Below, piece by piece: positions 29,780 through 39,975 of a DNA stretch of 64,000 bases. The notes below the pieces were generated by a model that saw only the letters and a program-made list of their open reading frames with translations, did not search any database and was not told the DNA's origin. The stretch covers positions 32,751,896 to 32,815,895 of the forward strand of contig NC_067206.1 of NCBI RefSeq assembly GCF_026262505.1. Direction: 5' to 3'. The DNA is from Trichomonas vaginalis G3. Lineage: Eukaryota; Parabasalia; Trichomonadida; Trichomonadidae. Position numbers and translations under genes: made by a program. Position 1 is the first letter of the stretch. Every line of letters begins with the position of its first letter.

Positions 29780-29970
29780 GACTTCCATTTCAAGTCAGAC
29801 TTACTTTCGTCCGAGACTTACATTTCAAGTCAGACTTACTTTCGTCCGAGACTTACATTTCAAGTCAGACTTACTTTCGTCCGAGACTTACATTTCAAGT
29901 CAGACTTACTTTCGTCCGAGACTTACATTTCAAGTCAGACTTACTTTCGTCCGAGACTTACATTTTAAGT
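29780..29970. repeat. 35-bp tandem repeat in MULE left arm, about five copies
   Basis: The unit is TCAGACTTACTTTCGTCCG then AGACTTACATTTCAAG, with starts near 29791, 29826, 29861, 29896 and 29931. It is surrounded by degenerate AGACTTA-containing repeats over about 29570-30010. The mirrored array in the right arm lies at about 35120-35270 with a different copy number. Confidence 0.9.
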
Positions 29971-30399
29971 CATACTTACATTAATATCAAACTTATATTA
30001 ACCTACGACTTACTTTTATTCCCAGACATCTTGATCCACACTGACATTGAAAAACTCATACATCTAAAGCCACTCAAACATCTAGATCCACTACGACATG
30101 GAAATCCACTCAAATAATTTTTGCTCTCTAACTACATTTTTATATGATTTTACAACCTAAATTTTCTTCTTTACCTAAAGATTATTCGCAATATCTGAAT
30201 ATCATTAATTAATTGAGATATTCAAGTTTTGACAGCGGATTTGGAAAGCAGACTTGATGGAGATTTTAAATCTGATGTCAAATCTTGGTTTTGTGCATTA
30301 TTGGAAGAGAAAAAAAGGGTGTTAATTGCAAATCTTAAATATAGGTTTTTACGAAAAATGTAATTAGGGTTAGAATCATAGAAAGATATATCTGTCAGA

Positions 30400-30825
30400 C
30401 ATTGTTATGTGTGACAGATAATATTGCATCTCATAGACACTGTTGCATCTGTCAGACACTGTTAAATTTCATAGACACTGTTGCATCTCATACACACTGT
30501 TGCATCTGTCAGACACTGTTGCATCTCATACACACTGTTGCATCTGTCAGACACTGTTGTATCTCATACACACTGTTGCATCTTTCAGACACTGTTGCAT
30601 CTCATAGACACTGTTGTATCTCATAGACACTGTTGTATCTCATAGACACTGTTGCATCTCATAGACACTGTTGCATCTCATAGACACTGTTGCATCTTTC
30701 AGGCACTGTTGCATCTCATACACACTATTGCATCTGTCAGACACTGTTGCATCTCATAGACACTGTTGCATCTCATAGACACTGTTGCATCTGTCAGACA
30801 CTGTTTTATCTCTCGGACACTATTA
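30400..30825. repeat. 19-bp minisatellite in MULE left arm
   Basis: About 20 copies of AGACACTGTTGCATCTCAT with two main variants (CTCAT and CTGTC before AGACA). There are no unique spacers. It is mirrored at 34114-34690. Confidence 0.92.
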
Positions 30826-30966
30826 CATTATCTTACTCTATTTCTAATTTTAAATATTTTTCTGTTTTTTGTTTTCATTATTAAATTTATTTTATAAAAA
30901 TTATTTCTCTTACTTAAATTTTAAATTTCTTCTTAGTTTAATCCTAAAATTCGTTTACTTTTAAAA

Positions 30967-33905
30967 TTGACATTCCGTTTAATGGCTCCTTTTGATTATG
31001 GATGTATTATTGATCTAAATAAAATCAATAGTACTATTCTTAAGATAATAAATTATTCAAAATATCTCGTTCAGAATAATATAGACCTCGATTTAGAAGA
31101 TCCAGAATTTAATGATATTCAGGCTGAATGTAAGCGCATTCGTACATGTGATGCTTATAACTACATTACCCTTTTTGTAATACATAACTTAAATTTCGCA
31201 CCGGCGGTCAATGAAATACTGGACAATTTAGAATTTTACCCTACACCAAATGAATACTTAACTTCAATAGCAGACGAATATAGCAAGGATATGGGTGATG
31301 AAGAAGAATATAACTATATTCATGTTTTTCCACAAACATTGAAGGATTTTCTAATTGATACTTTGTTAATGGATGATCTTGACGCTTTTTTATCCAAACT
31401 ATTTGGTCGCAATATTGGAACAACCATTTTTGGTGATAGAATTAGCATATGCTTTCAATGCAAACAATATCCTTGAATATTTATGTGCAAATACTGAAAA
31501 ACTATCAAACTTTGACGATAACCAAAAATTTATATATAATGTTCAATGCGGAAAAAAATATTATGTCAATATCCTCAATGTCAAAAAATCATTGATCGCT
31601 GGTTTTGAACTGAATTTACTTAAATCCAAGAAAATTCGTATAAGTTCATTCGCATTTGAATGCTATTTAAAATATCAAAATTTTGCGGAAATTATATCTT
31701 ACATTAATTCATATAAACCAGATGATATTGTTCGATCGAAAGGATTCATGAAGTCTGTTGTCAGGCACGCAGCTAGATTAAAAAATATGGCTGTATTTTT
31801 TCAATATGTATCTAAAGATCTTATTGACGATGACAAAGAGCAATTTGTTTCATATATTCTTGATTCACAGGCAGATTTCATTTTCAATGTATATAATCGC
31901 ATTGCAAGTGGCTATTATTTATCAAAACGCATGATTAATGAAATTCCCCGCGGATATAATGTTCTTAAAATTGCAAACATTGAAGTAATGCATAATTATG
32001 ACAAAGAATCACGCCAAGTAACTTGGAATATTGGTGCCTCAGATATATGGAATTTCAGTGAGATTCATGAACTCTTTAATTATCTTCCTTTTTTCCTTAA
32101 AATAGTTCCATTTAAGGAACAAGAAAATCCTCCCAAATACACAGACTTCTATTTTAAAGACACTGATCCTAGTGATCGTTTAATTCTAGAACTTGATTTT
32201 GATCGAAAATATATTGAAGGAAATCGATATAAGGCTTTTACAATAATTATTAACAAAAAAATGAGTCAAGCTGTTATAATAAGGAATAACAAAGATATAC
32301 CTTATTTAATCGAGGATGTTATTAACAGAGTTCAAATTTCAAAATGTGTAATTCCTTCAAATAAGTTAAGCAAAAAACTGACACGTTATACCAACTTCAA
32401 TTCACCAATAATTAAGGATATTTATGATTTGCGCTCGTTACTTAAACAATTACCCGGCAAAGTTTATGTCCATCTTTTAGAAGATAAGCTAAAAGATCTT
32501 GCAACTTGCAATTCAAAATCAATTCAATGGTCATGCTGGATCCCAGACCTTGTACCTGATTTATTAAGGGTTGCAATTGAAAACGAATGTATCCAGACCA
32601 TCGAACTGGATGCCACGTTTTCGTTTCCTCCGTATATACTTATATTACCCCAGTGTGTTATTAATAACACAGGTTATCCACTGGGATATTACTTCGGGCT
32701 GAGCGAAAACTCAAATGCTTACAGAATCTTTTATGAAAGACTAGTTTCATCTGCTACAGATGTTGATATTCAAAATGTCCCGATTTTAAGCGATTTGCAC
32801 TCTTCTCTTGAAAGTTTTTGCAAAAGTAGCCATTTAATTCATTGGCTTTGCGCTTATCATTTTTTAAAAAACAATTAAAGATAGTGTAATCATGAGGGGA
32901 TTGATTCGAGAAGTAATATATGCAGAAGATGAAGCAACGTATAATGTTAGATACGAAACATACTCCGAAATTGTTAATCATTTAAATAAGAATGAATTGG
33001 TTGATCCTCTTGATATGGAAAAATGGATCAATCTTGGCAAAGAGGAATTCAAATCCAAAATCGCACGATTTAAGAGAGATGTCAAAATCATGCCTAGCAA
33101 TCATGCGGAAGGTAATCACGGGAGCTTGAATACCAAAATGAAGGAGATTTCAAGCACAAACAAACTTTTGAAGTTCCAAACAATGATTGAACATATAATG
33201 TCGAGATTTAATCAAATTGATGATCCAAAAAATGATAATGTAATGAAACTTTATAGAAAATTGAAAATTTCGGCAATTAAAAATAAAGTCGAACAGCATT
33301 GTAAATGCAACTGCAACATGGAAAATGTTTATAAACTATATGGTGTTCATATTCCATGTATTCATAACATCTTAGATGTAAAACCGGCCGATTTAGAAAA
33401 ACCTAAAGCATTTCATATTGGAAAATTGGAATTCAATAGTTCGAAGAATATTCTAGTTTATGATGATGAAGACAATCCGATAGGAAAGGGTGATCGGAAA
33501 AATGAACAATGCAAAATTTCGGCTCGGAAAACATTTACAACCAAAGTTGAGAACGAAATTTACTTGTATGAAGAACAAGTAACTCCAGATATAGGAGTTA
33601 AAAGTCTTGTTCAACGCATTTTAAATCTTCCGTCAATTGACAAGGCAACAAGTTTCATGTTTAATCTTGGGATGAACATCGATTATGATACAATTCAGGC
33701 AATTCATTATATATCATCATTAAGAAAAACACATCCAGAAGTGATAGATTTGGCATTAAGTAATGCATATCTTCCGGAAGAATCAGATGAATATCAGCAA
33801 AACAAAGACATGATTTCAAAAATTATCGAAGAAGTTTTTGATAATAAAGACAAGGAAAGAGATCCAGATTTTGTTGTAAGAAGGAAGAGGAAAAATGGTT
33901 TGTGA
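30967..33905 (+). pseudogene. MULE transposase, in three frames
   Basis: The gene occupies the space between the arms. The N-terminal third (30967 to about 31430) is helical and acidic, the middle frame runs to 32878, and the third frame covers about 32870-33905. The catalytic core is clear: first Asp in TIELDATF (about 32605), second in PILSDLHSSL (about 32785), the C-x-x-H signature CAYHFLKN (about 32850) and the acidic residue in SNHAEGNHG (about 33100), all in MULE order. The frame changes by +1 in a T run near 31430 and again by +1 in an A run near 32870. Both are homopolymers, so they may be sequencing errors rather than real damage. No SWIM finger is obvious, but a Cys/His cluster (HCKCNCN...HIPCIH, about 33300-33365) occupies its usual place. 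Confidence 0.8.
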
Positions 33906-34113
33906 AAAAAATATTTATATGAATAAAATGTGTATGATTATTGTTTATAAAAACAGTTAATAAATATGAGAAACTATTTAATTATTTGTTATATAAAGAT
34001 TCGATATACAGAACAGAATGAAAAAGGATAAAAAAATTAATCAGAAAGATGTAAAAGTTTGGGAGATATAAAAAATATTATAGAGATAAAATATTTCCTG
34101 AGAGATAAAAAAG

Positions 34114-34690
34114 TCAATGAAAGATGCAACAGTGAGAGACTGATGCAACAGTGTTAATGAGATGGAATAGTGTCTGAGAGATGCAAGAGTGTCTGAGAGA
34201 TACAATAGTATCTAACAGAAGCAAAAGTAAGTGATAGATGCAACAGTGTCTATGAGATGCAACAGTGTCTGACAGATGCAACAGTGTCTGAAAGATGCAA
34301 CAGTGTCTATGAGATGCAACAGTGTCTATGAGATGCAACAGTGTCTATGAGATGCAACAGTGTCTGACAGATGCAATAGTGTGTATGAGATGCAACAGTG
34401 TCTGAAAGATGCAACAGTGTCTATGAGATGCAACAGTGTCTATGAGATGCAACAGTGTCTATGAGATACAACAGTGTCTATGAGATGCAACAGTGTCTGA
34501 AGATGCAACAGTGTATGAGATGCAACAGTGTCTGACAGATGCAACAGTGTGTATGAGATGCAACAGTGTCTGACAGATGCAACAGTGTGTATGAGATGCA
34601 ACAGTGTCTATGAAATTTAACAGTGTCTGACAGATGCAACAGTGTCTATGAGATGCAATATTATCTGTCACACATAACAATGTCTGACAG
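34114..34690. repeat. 19-bp minisatellite in MULE right arm
   Basis: The same ATGAGATGCAACAGTGTCT unit (complement orientation), about 25-28 copies, more than in the left arm. Confidence 0.92.
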
Positions 34691-36489
34691 ATATATCTTT
34701 CTATGATTCTAACCCTAATTACATTTTTCGTAAAAACCTATATTTAAGATTTGCAATTAACACCCTTTTTTCTCTTCCAATAATGCACAAAACCAAGATT
34801 TGACATCAGATTTAAAATCTCCATCAAGTCTGCTTTCCAAATCCGCTGTCAAAACTTGAATATCTCAATTAATTAATGATATTCAGATATTGCGAATAAT
34901 CTTTAGGTAAAGAAGAAAATTTAGGTTGTAAAATCATATAAAAATGTAGTTAGAGAGCAAAAATTATGTTTGAGTGGATTTCCATGTCGTAGTGGATCTA
35001 GATGTTTGAGTGGCTTTAGATGTATGAGTGGTTTTCAATGTCAGTGTGGATCAAGATGTCTGGGAATAAAAGTAAGTCGTAGGTTAATATAAGTTTGATA
35101 TTAATGTAAGTATGACTTAAAATGTAAGTCTCGGACGAAAGTAAGTCTGACTTGAAATGTAAGTCTCGGACGAAAGTAAGTCTGACTTGAAATGTAAGTC
35201 TCGGACGAAAGTAAGTCTGACTTGAAATGTAAGTCTCGGACGAAAGTAAGTCTGACTTGAAATGGAAGTCTGATTCTAAATGTAAGTTCTAGACTAAAGT
35301 AAGTCTGATTCTAAATATAAGTCTGATATTAAGATAAGTTTGTAACTAAAATTAAGTCTTATTCCAAAAGCAAATTTAATTGTATAATAAGTCTGGATCT
35401 AGAGTAAGCCTTAGTCTACAGCTATTCTGTGTCAAAAATAAGTCACGAACCATAGTAAGTTTCGGACTAGAGTATGTCTGTAATTCGAATCATTCATATT
35501 CTTCAATTATCCCGCCAAAAAAAATATCGTCTTTTTATCATACCATAGTTTTTATCAATCTCGTTCTACTAAAAAACCTTTATATTGGTGATTTCTTTGT
35601 TAAACCCGTATTTTTTCATGTGAATCTTATTGTATAAACTCTAAAAGTTCAATTTCCGGTCGAAAAAAACTTGAAAACAATTTGCATTCGACGAGTTAAA
35701 GAGCTCTATTTATTCTAAATTTTCCAAAAAAATTAGATTTCGTTTTTTCGCTTCAAAAAATATTGTTTTAACTTTTAAAATTTGTAATTCAAAATTTTTT
35801 TGGAAAGATTTACGATTTTTTAATACTGCGAATGAGTTTTATTTTACATACTCTATTGATAAATCATATTTTTGTCGAGATATAACTTTTTTTAAAAAAA
35901 ATTATATGCAAAGAGTGTTATAGAATTCTAGAAGGTATAGTGCATAATTTGAAGTATACTATCAAATAAAGAAATTTTACAGTTTTTTAGTTTTATTTAG
36001 ATGTACGTTATTTTAGATGGCTTCGTCGAAAACAAAGCATGTCTGTTAAGTTTATTCTTAACATGGTAAATAAAATGGCAACGAAGCCCAGTGTACTGCG
36101 TCTTATGCCGTAGTTTTTGTTATCTTCATACTCAAATACAACAAATAAAAAAAGATTTATTACGAAAAAACGTATAAAACAAATGATATATTTATTTCTA
36201 GACAAGTTGACGAACATGTAGCGCAACTGTATCGCTTTAGAGAACAGTTCTTCCAACACCTACTCATTCAGTGAAAGATTTAAGAAGAACTCTTACTCGA
36301 CCTTAACTACCTACGCTTTGCTTGAACAATTCCCAACGAGGTTACTATAAGGTTGCAAGTCTTGTCAAAATGTAGTATGCAATACGTTGGGGAAAAATAG
36401 ATATATACGAACAAACTACTACAGTCTAGCAACTAGTCTTTAAGTGTAATGTATTTTTGCTACAAAGAGCTCATAACGAAGTCAAATTT

Positions 36490-36945
36490 TGCAATTTGAT
36501 GTCAAAACTAGCTAGTTGTTGAATCAAATAGCGTTGTGACTTTGATACATCACGATCTTGTGGTATCAGAGCTGTACTGCTGCAGACTAATTCAACTAAA
36601 CATGAGCAAGATTGGGATTTCTATTCTCTGGGGTGCGAGGCTCGTCCAAAGTTCAAGCAGCTACAGTGTTTTGGATCACCTAAAGAACTTTGGGAATTCA
36701 GTTATTACGTAAATTTCTCAAGATGAACTTGAGAGCAGCGCAGTTATAACGAAAGTCTCTGATGAAAGGCAATGATTTCTTTCATGAATGATCTAACGTT
36801 AGCTTGAAATCAGGAAAAGAGACTATTGATGACTTACTTTCCATCGATGGTGCACAACAGCAGGGAGGGGATTGGTGGGTTTGGGGAAATTCGCTGAGGC
36901 ACTAGTGTCCGGATTGTTCGTCAAATAGGTTTCCTTTCCTATAAA
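36490..36945 (+). mobile_element. Copia-type LTR element trace in right arm (fossil)
   Basis: TGGTATCAGAGC lies near 36560 with a short gag-like stretch after it (ATG near 36602). The sequence then runs on into a block (36710-36945) that has no counterpart in the left arm. It is a broken, short remnant. Age cannot be judged beyond being older than the arm duplication. Confidence 0.35.
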
Positions 36946-37380
36946 GAAATGACACTTTTTTGGCGGCTTATTGACTCAGAAAAATTTGAGAGTTAACGAA
37001 TAATTTTGGCGCCAAAAATAATTTCTCTTAATTTATTAAATTTAATATACGCACATCCATAAGTTATGCTATTTTTTCTATTTATTTTGTTCTAAAATTC
37101 TAAATATTTTTTTTTCATAACATAAAATATGATGTCTAGTCTCATTTACATAACAACATGCCTTAGAATAGGTTTTTTATTCTTTTTGTCACTTTAAATT
37201 AAGAATAAAAAGATAATTTAAATTGAATATTTGCGATTATTCTCACTAATGCTGCTTCCTCTTTTATTAGGTAGACAACAAAAAGTTAGCCTTGGACTCC
37301 CATATCAGATTTTTGATTGGTTGCGTATATAATGAGCTGGGATTAATAGACGAAAACCCAGTGAGAAAATTTTTGACGCC

Positions 37381-37389
37381 ATTTTTATG
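37381..37389. repeat. 9-bp target-site duplication of the MULE, right
   Basis: ATTTTTATG, identical to 27666-27674 and abutting GACGCC. Confidence 0.92.
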
Positions 37390-38182
37390 AATTTCAGATT
37401 TTCTTTTCATTACTGCTTTTCTTAATAGGTCAAGTTCTTATTTACGTTATAAAGTATGATATTTACAAATATCAAGTTATCGTGTTTTTTGAGAAATTAT
37501 GAGAAACAAACAAAAATGAAAAAGATAGGAATAGCAATGAATAGTGATGTGGGTATAGAAAATGTAAGAGATATGAATGCAAAGCAATCAGTATTTAGGA
37601 CATTGACCATAGATTTCGAAAAAAAAATGCTGCATATTGAGCGAAAACTATGATTATATTATAAGGCTGTCATTTAAAGCATAATGAAACTATTCCCTTT
37701 TCATTTTAATCGAATAAGATAGTAAAGATTTTTGAATTAGCTAGAAACTGATGAGATGTTTTCACAAATCAGATTTTTAATCTCTATAATGCATAATTCA
37801 CTCAATATCTCAATTTTGATATTGCGAGATATTTTTGCTATCGGTTTCGCAATTTTGACACAATAGCAAGAGGGTTCTATAAGCATTATTATCAACGTAG
37901 AATCTGAATATCATATCAGAAAATGTCGCAAATCTGACATTTACCCGACCAAATAGCAAAAATAATTGAATACTTTTCGCAAAAACTTTAAAAATCGATA
38001 AAAATATGAAATATAGATATTAAAGAGACTTTTTATATAATATTCATAAAGATTTTCCAAAAATATGATACCGCAAAATTAAAAAAGTGACGTCTTGAGT
38101 GGAGTCAAATGTCGAAATTGCTAGCTAAATGTTTTTTTAGCGAAATTGCGTATTGTACGTTTTTTTCGCAAAACGAAACCCT
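37390..38182. other. Right part of the TA-flanked element, no gene
   Basis: AT-rich sequence ending in the GCAAAACGAAACCCT terminus. One short open frame (37456-37653) shows no recognisable feature. I regard it as non-coding. Confidence 0.5.
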
Positions 38183-38353
38183 TAATTTAATCATATATAA
38201 CAAGAAGATATTAATGTTAGTTTAGAAACAAAAACTTTTTATGCAGCATTCAATAACCAACGGCAGTTTAAAGTTATAAAAAATTCAATAACCAACGGCA
38301 GTTTGGATCTGGTAAAATCGTTTTAGATAAACGATTAATCAATTATTCCATCT

Positions 38354-39409
38354 ATGAATAAAGATCTTAATGAACAAATAAAATTCAATTCAATCATAAG
38401 TGAACTATTCTTCTGGACAAAATTGAAAATGTTGAGGAATGACTGGGATACTTATTTTGGAAATTCGGGGCCTCCAACAGATTCTAAAATTGAATCCAAA
38501 GATAGATATGGTTCAACTTCTGATGGAAGGTTCTATTTTAGTCATTGCTACTTTTATGAATATCCAGATAGTGGTATTGAAATCAGTAATACTAATAATA
38601 TTATTTTATTATGTGAGTATTCTTCATTTATAAGTTGTCAAGGGAAAGGTGGGCTTATTTTCAGATCTAATGGTCAATCTGTTTTAGATCATCTATGCTT
38701 CTCCTTTTGTTGGAATTCTGATATGGGGCAGTCATTTGATATTGATGCATATGGACGTTATGATGGGAGCGAATTCAATTATAAAAACTATGCTATAATG
38801 TGCTCAGTAACTAATTGTGGGAAAGACGAAGACACTGGACGAATTGTATTCGGTTTGAATTTTGGACAACCAATGATTGACAATGCAAATTTAAGTTCAA
38901 ATAAATGTAAATCTGAAGCCGGATTTATCGTTTATCATGGCAATCCAGAATCCATATGTAAATTTATAATTGTTACTAATTGTAATTGTTCGGAAATGTT
39001 AATTCAATATGTTTGTACATCTCCATATCGGATTGCTAATTCATATGTTTCAGTTATTCAGAATAAATGCGGTGATTATATTGTTTGGTGTTATCATGGA
39101 TACGATATTAGACTTAACAATTCTATATTTCTTCAAAATATGGCTGATTATGGATATTATCTGCCTTTTGATGGGAGTATTACTGTTACTAATAGCTATG
39201 TTGAACCAAAAAAGATATATGGAAATATAATTTTTAGCAACTTAAGAAATGATTTGTTTTCGATTTATCAGGATACTAGTGATGATAAAAACTGCAATAA
39301 TGTATATTTGATTGTTGTTAAAGTCAAGCAAAAGTGTTCTTGCGATATCAATTTACATTCTCTATTACTATTTATATCTTTTGTAAATATTTTAATGCTA
39401 AAAGTTTAA
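38354..39409 (+). CDS. Beta-helix (Pmp-like) surface protein (351 aa)
   Basis: The sequence consists of repeated short beta segments with conserved Asn/Ser/Cys turns (GRFYFSHCYFYEY, NNIILLCEYSSFISCQGKGG, IANSYVSVIQNKCGDY, IRLNNSIFLQNMADYGYY). This is the pattern of right-handed parallel beta-helix proteins, abundant as surface proteins in trichomonads. The C-terminus is a hydrophobic segment (NLHSLLLFISFVNILMLKV) that could be a membrane anchor with almost no tail. No signal peptide is seen at this start, so the 5' part may be missing or the true start may lie upstream, where the TA-flanked element ends about 170 bases away. Adhesion or host contact is a family expectation, not shown. Confidence 0.6.
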   Translation: MNKDLNEQIKFNSIISELFFWTKLKMLRNDWDTYFGNSGPPTDSKIESKDRYGSTSDGRFYFSHCYFYEYPDSGIEISNTNNIILLCEYSSFISCQGKGGLIFRSNGQSVLDHLCFSFCWNSDMGQSFDIDAYGRYDGSEFNYKNYAIMCSVTNCGKDEDTGRIVFGLNFGQPMIDNANLSSNKCKSEAGFIVYHGNPESICKFIIVTNCNCSEMLIQYVCTSPYRIANSYVSVIQNKCGDYIVWCYHGYDIRLNNSIFLQNMADYGYYLPFDGSITVTNSYVEPKKIYGNIIFSNLRNDLFSIYQDTSDDKNCNNVYLIVVKVKQKCSCDINLHSLLLFISFVNILMLKV

Positions 39410-39643
39410 TTATAAATGCATTTTTCTCTTATACATTAATCATACATAAAATGAAGAATTGCAAGATGGCTAATTTGGATTGTATAATAATGTATGTAAA
39501 TCAATATTTTTCAATGCTTTAATAAGTGATGAGCATCTAAAATAATCAAACTAAGTAAGGAAAACATTGTTTCTCCTTCTATTGATATGGAATTTATCAA
39601 AAAGAATAAAATGAAAACAAATATATGAAAAAAGAAAAAATTC

Positions 39644-39715
39644 AGGAGCAGGCCGGAATCGAACCGACTACCCAGGGATCTGCAATCCCTTGCTCTACCG
39701 GTGAGCTACTACCCC
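39644..39715 (-). tRNA. tRNA-Cys (GCA)
   Basis: The cloverleaf reads as follows: acceptor GGGGTAG/CTGCTCC with wobble pairs, D stem GCTC/GAGC, anticodon stem AGGGA/TCCCT with loop TTGCAGA (anticodon GCA), and T arm GTCGG-TTCGATT-CCGGC. The discriminator is T (U73), the identity base of tRNA-Cys. There is no intron and no encoded CCA. An A/T-rich tract follows. Confidence 0.95.
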
Positions 39716-39975
39716 TCTTACATATTTTGTGTTTTTTTAGTTTCCAAGAACAAAATTGAATTTAATGGTATTTTGAATGTTCATTTTCGAGATTTTCACA
39801 TAGGATTTCTCGTTTTTTGCTTAAATCTATAAAGTATTTTGCATTCATGACACACGATAAAGAGTTAGAGAGGGAAAAAATATCATCATTTCATATTTCA
39901 AATAATTTTTTTTATAAACATAATAATCAAATAAATAAAAAATATACGTGTATATCTAAACAAACAAAAACATAA

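Larger units (their letters stand above)
27675..30825. repeat. MULE left inverted arm
   Basis: Inverted counterpart of 34100-37380. It contains GC-poor spacer sequence, a 35-bp tandem array and a 19-bp minisatellite toward the inner end. The apparent open frames in it (for example 28791-29042) are repeated in the right arm but show no convincing coding character. Confidence 0.9.
27675..37380. mobile_element. Mutator-like DNA transposon (MULE), 9,706 bp, with giant inverted arms
   Basis: The element begins GGCGTCAAAAATTTTCTC and ends with its exact inverse, flanked by ATTTTTATG duplications. The inverted arms are about 3.1 and 3.3 kb and contain matching minisatellites. Between them lies a plus-strand transposase with the MULE catalytic signature. 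The arms are alike base for base over long stretches except for a replaced block of 200-240 bases (28116-28345 versus 36710-36945) and length changes in the minisatellites. Arms of this size are unusual even for MULEs. It was inserted into the TA-flanked element. Confidence 0.9.
34100..37380. repeat. MULE right inverted arm
   Basis: Inverted counterpart of 27675-30825, ending GAGAAAATTTTTGACGCC. Its minisatellite (34114-34690) and 35-bp array (about 35120-35270) mirror those of the left arm with different copy numbers. Confidence 0.9.
27413..38182. mobile_element. TA-flanked DNA transposon (about 1.06 kb without the nested MULE)
   Basis: Perfect 15-bp inverted ends AGGGTTTCGTTTTGC (27413-27427) and GCAAAACGAAACCCT (38168-38182) are flanked on both sides by TA, the target duplication of Tc1/mariner-type elements. 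Removing the nested MULE and its duplication leaves about 1,055 bp with no transposase, so it is non-autonomous or decayed. An AATT duplication with one base longer ends is an alternative reading. Confidence 0.6.

Noticed and set aside
30400-30825. Regular array resembling CRISPR repeats
   Set aside because: There are no unique spacers. The whole unit repeats with small variants, mirrored in the other arm of a transposon, in a eukaryotic setting.
32866-32874. A-AAA-AAC slippery heptamer at the end of the middle MULE frame
   Set aside because: It is in the right phase for -1 slippage, but the downstream transposase frame is +1 (or -2), so classical -1 frameshifting would not reach it.
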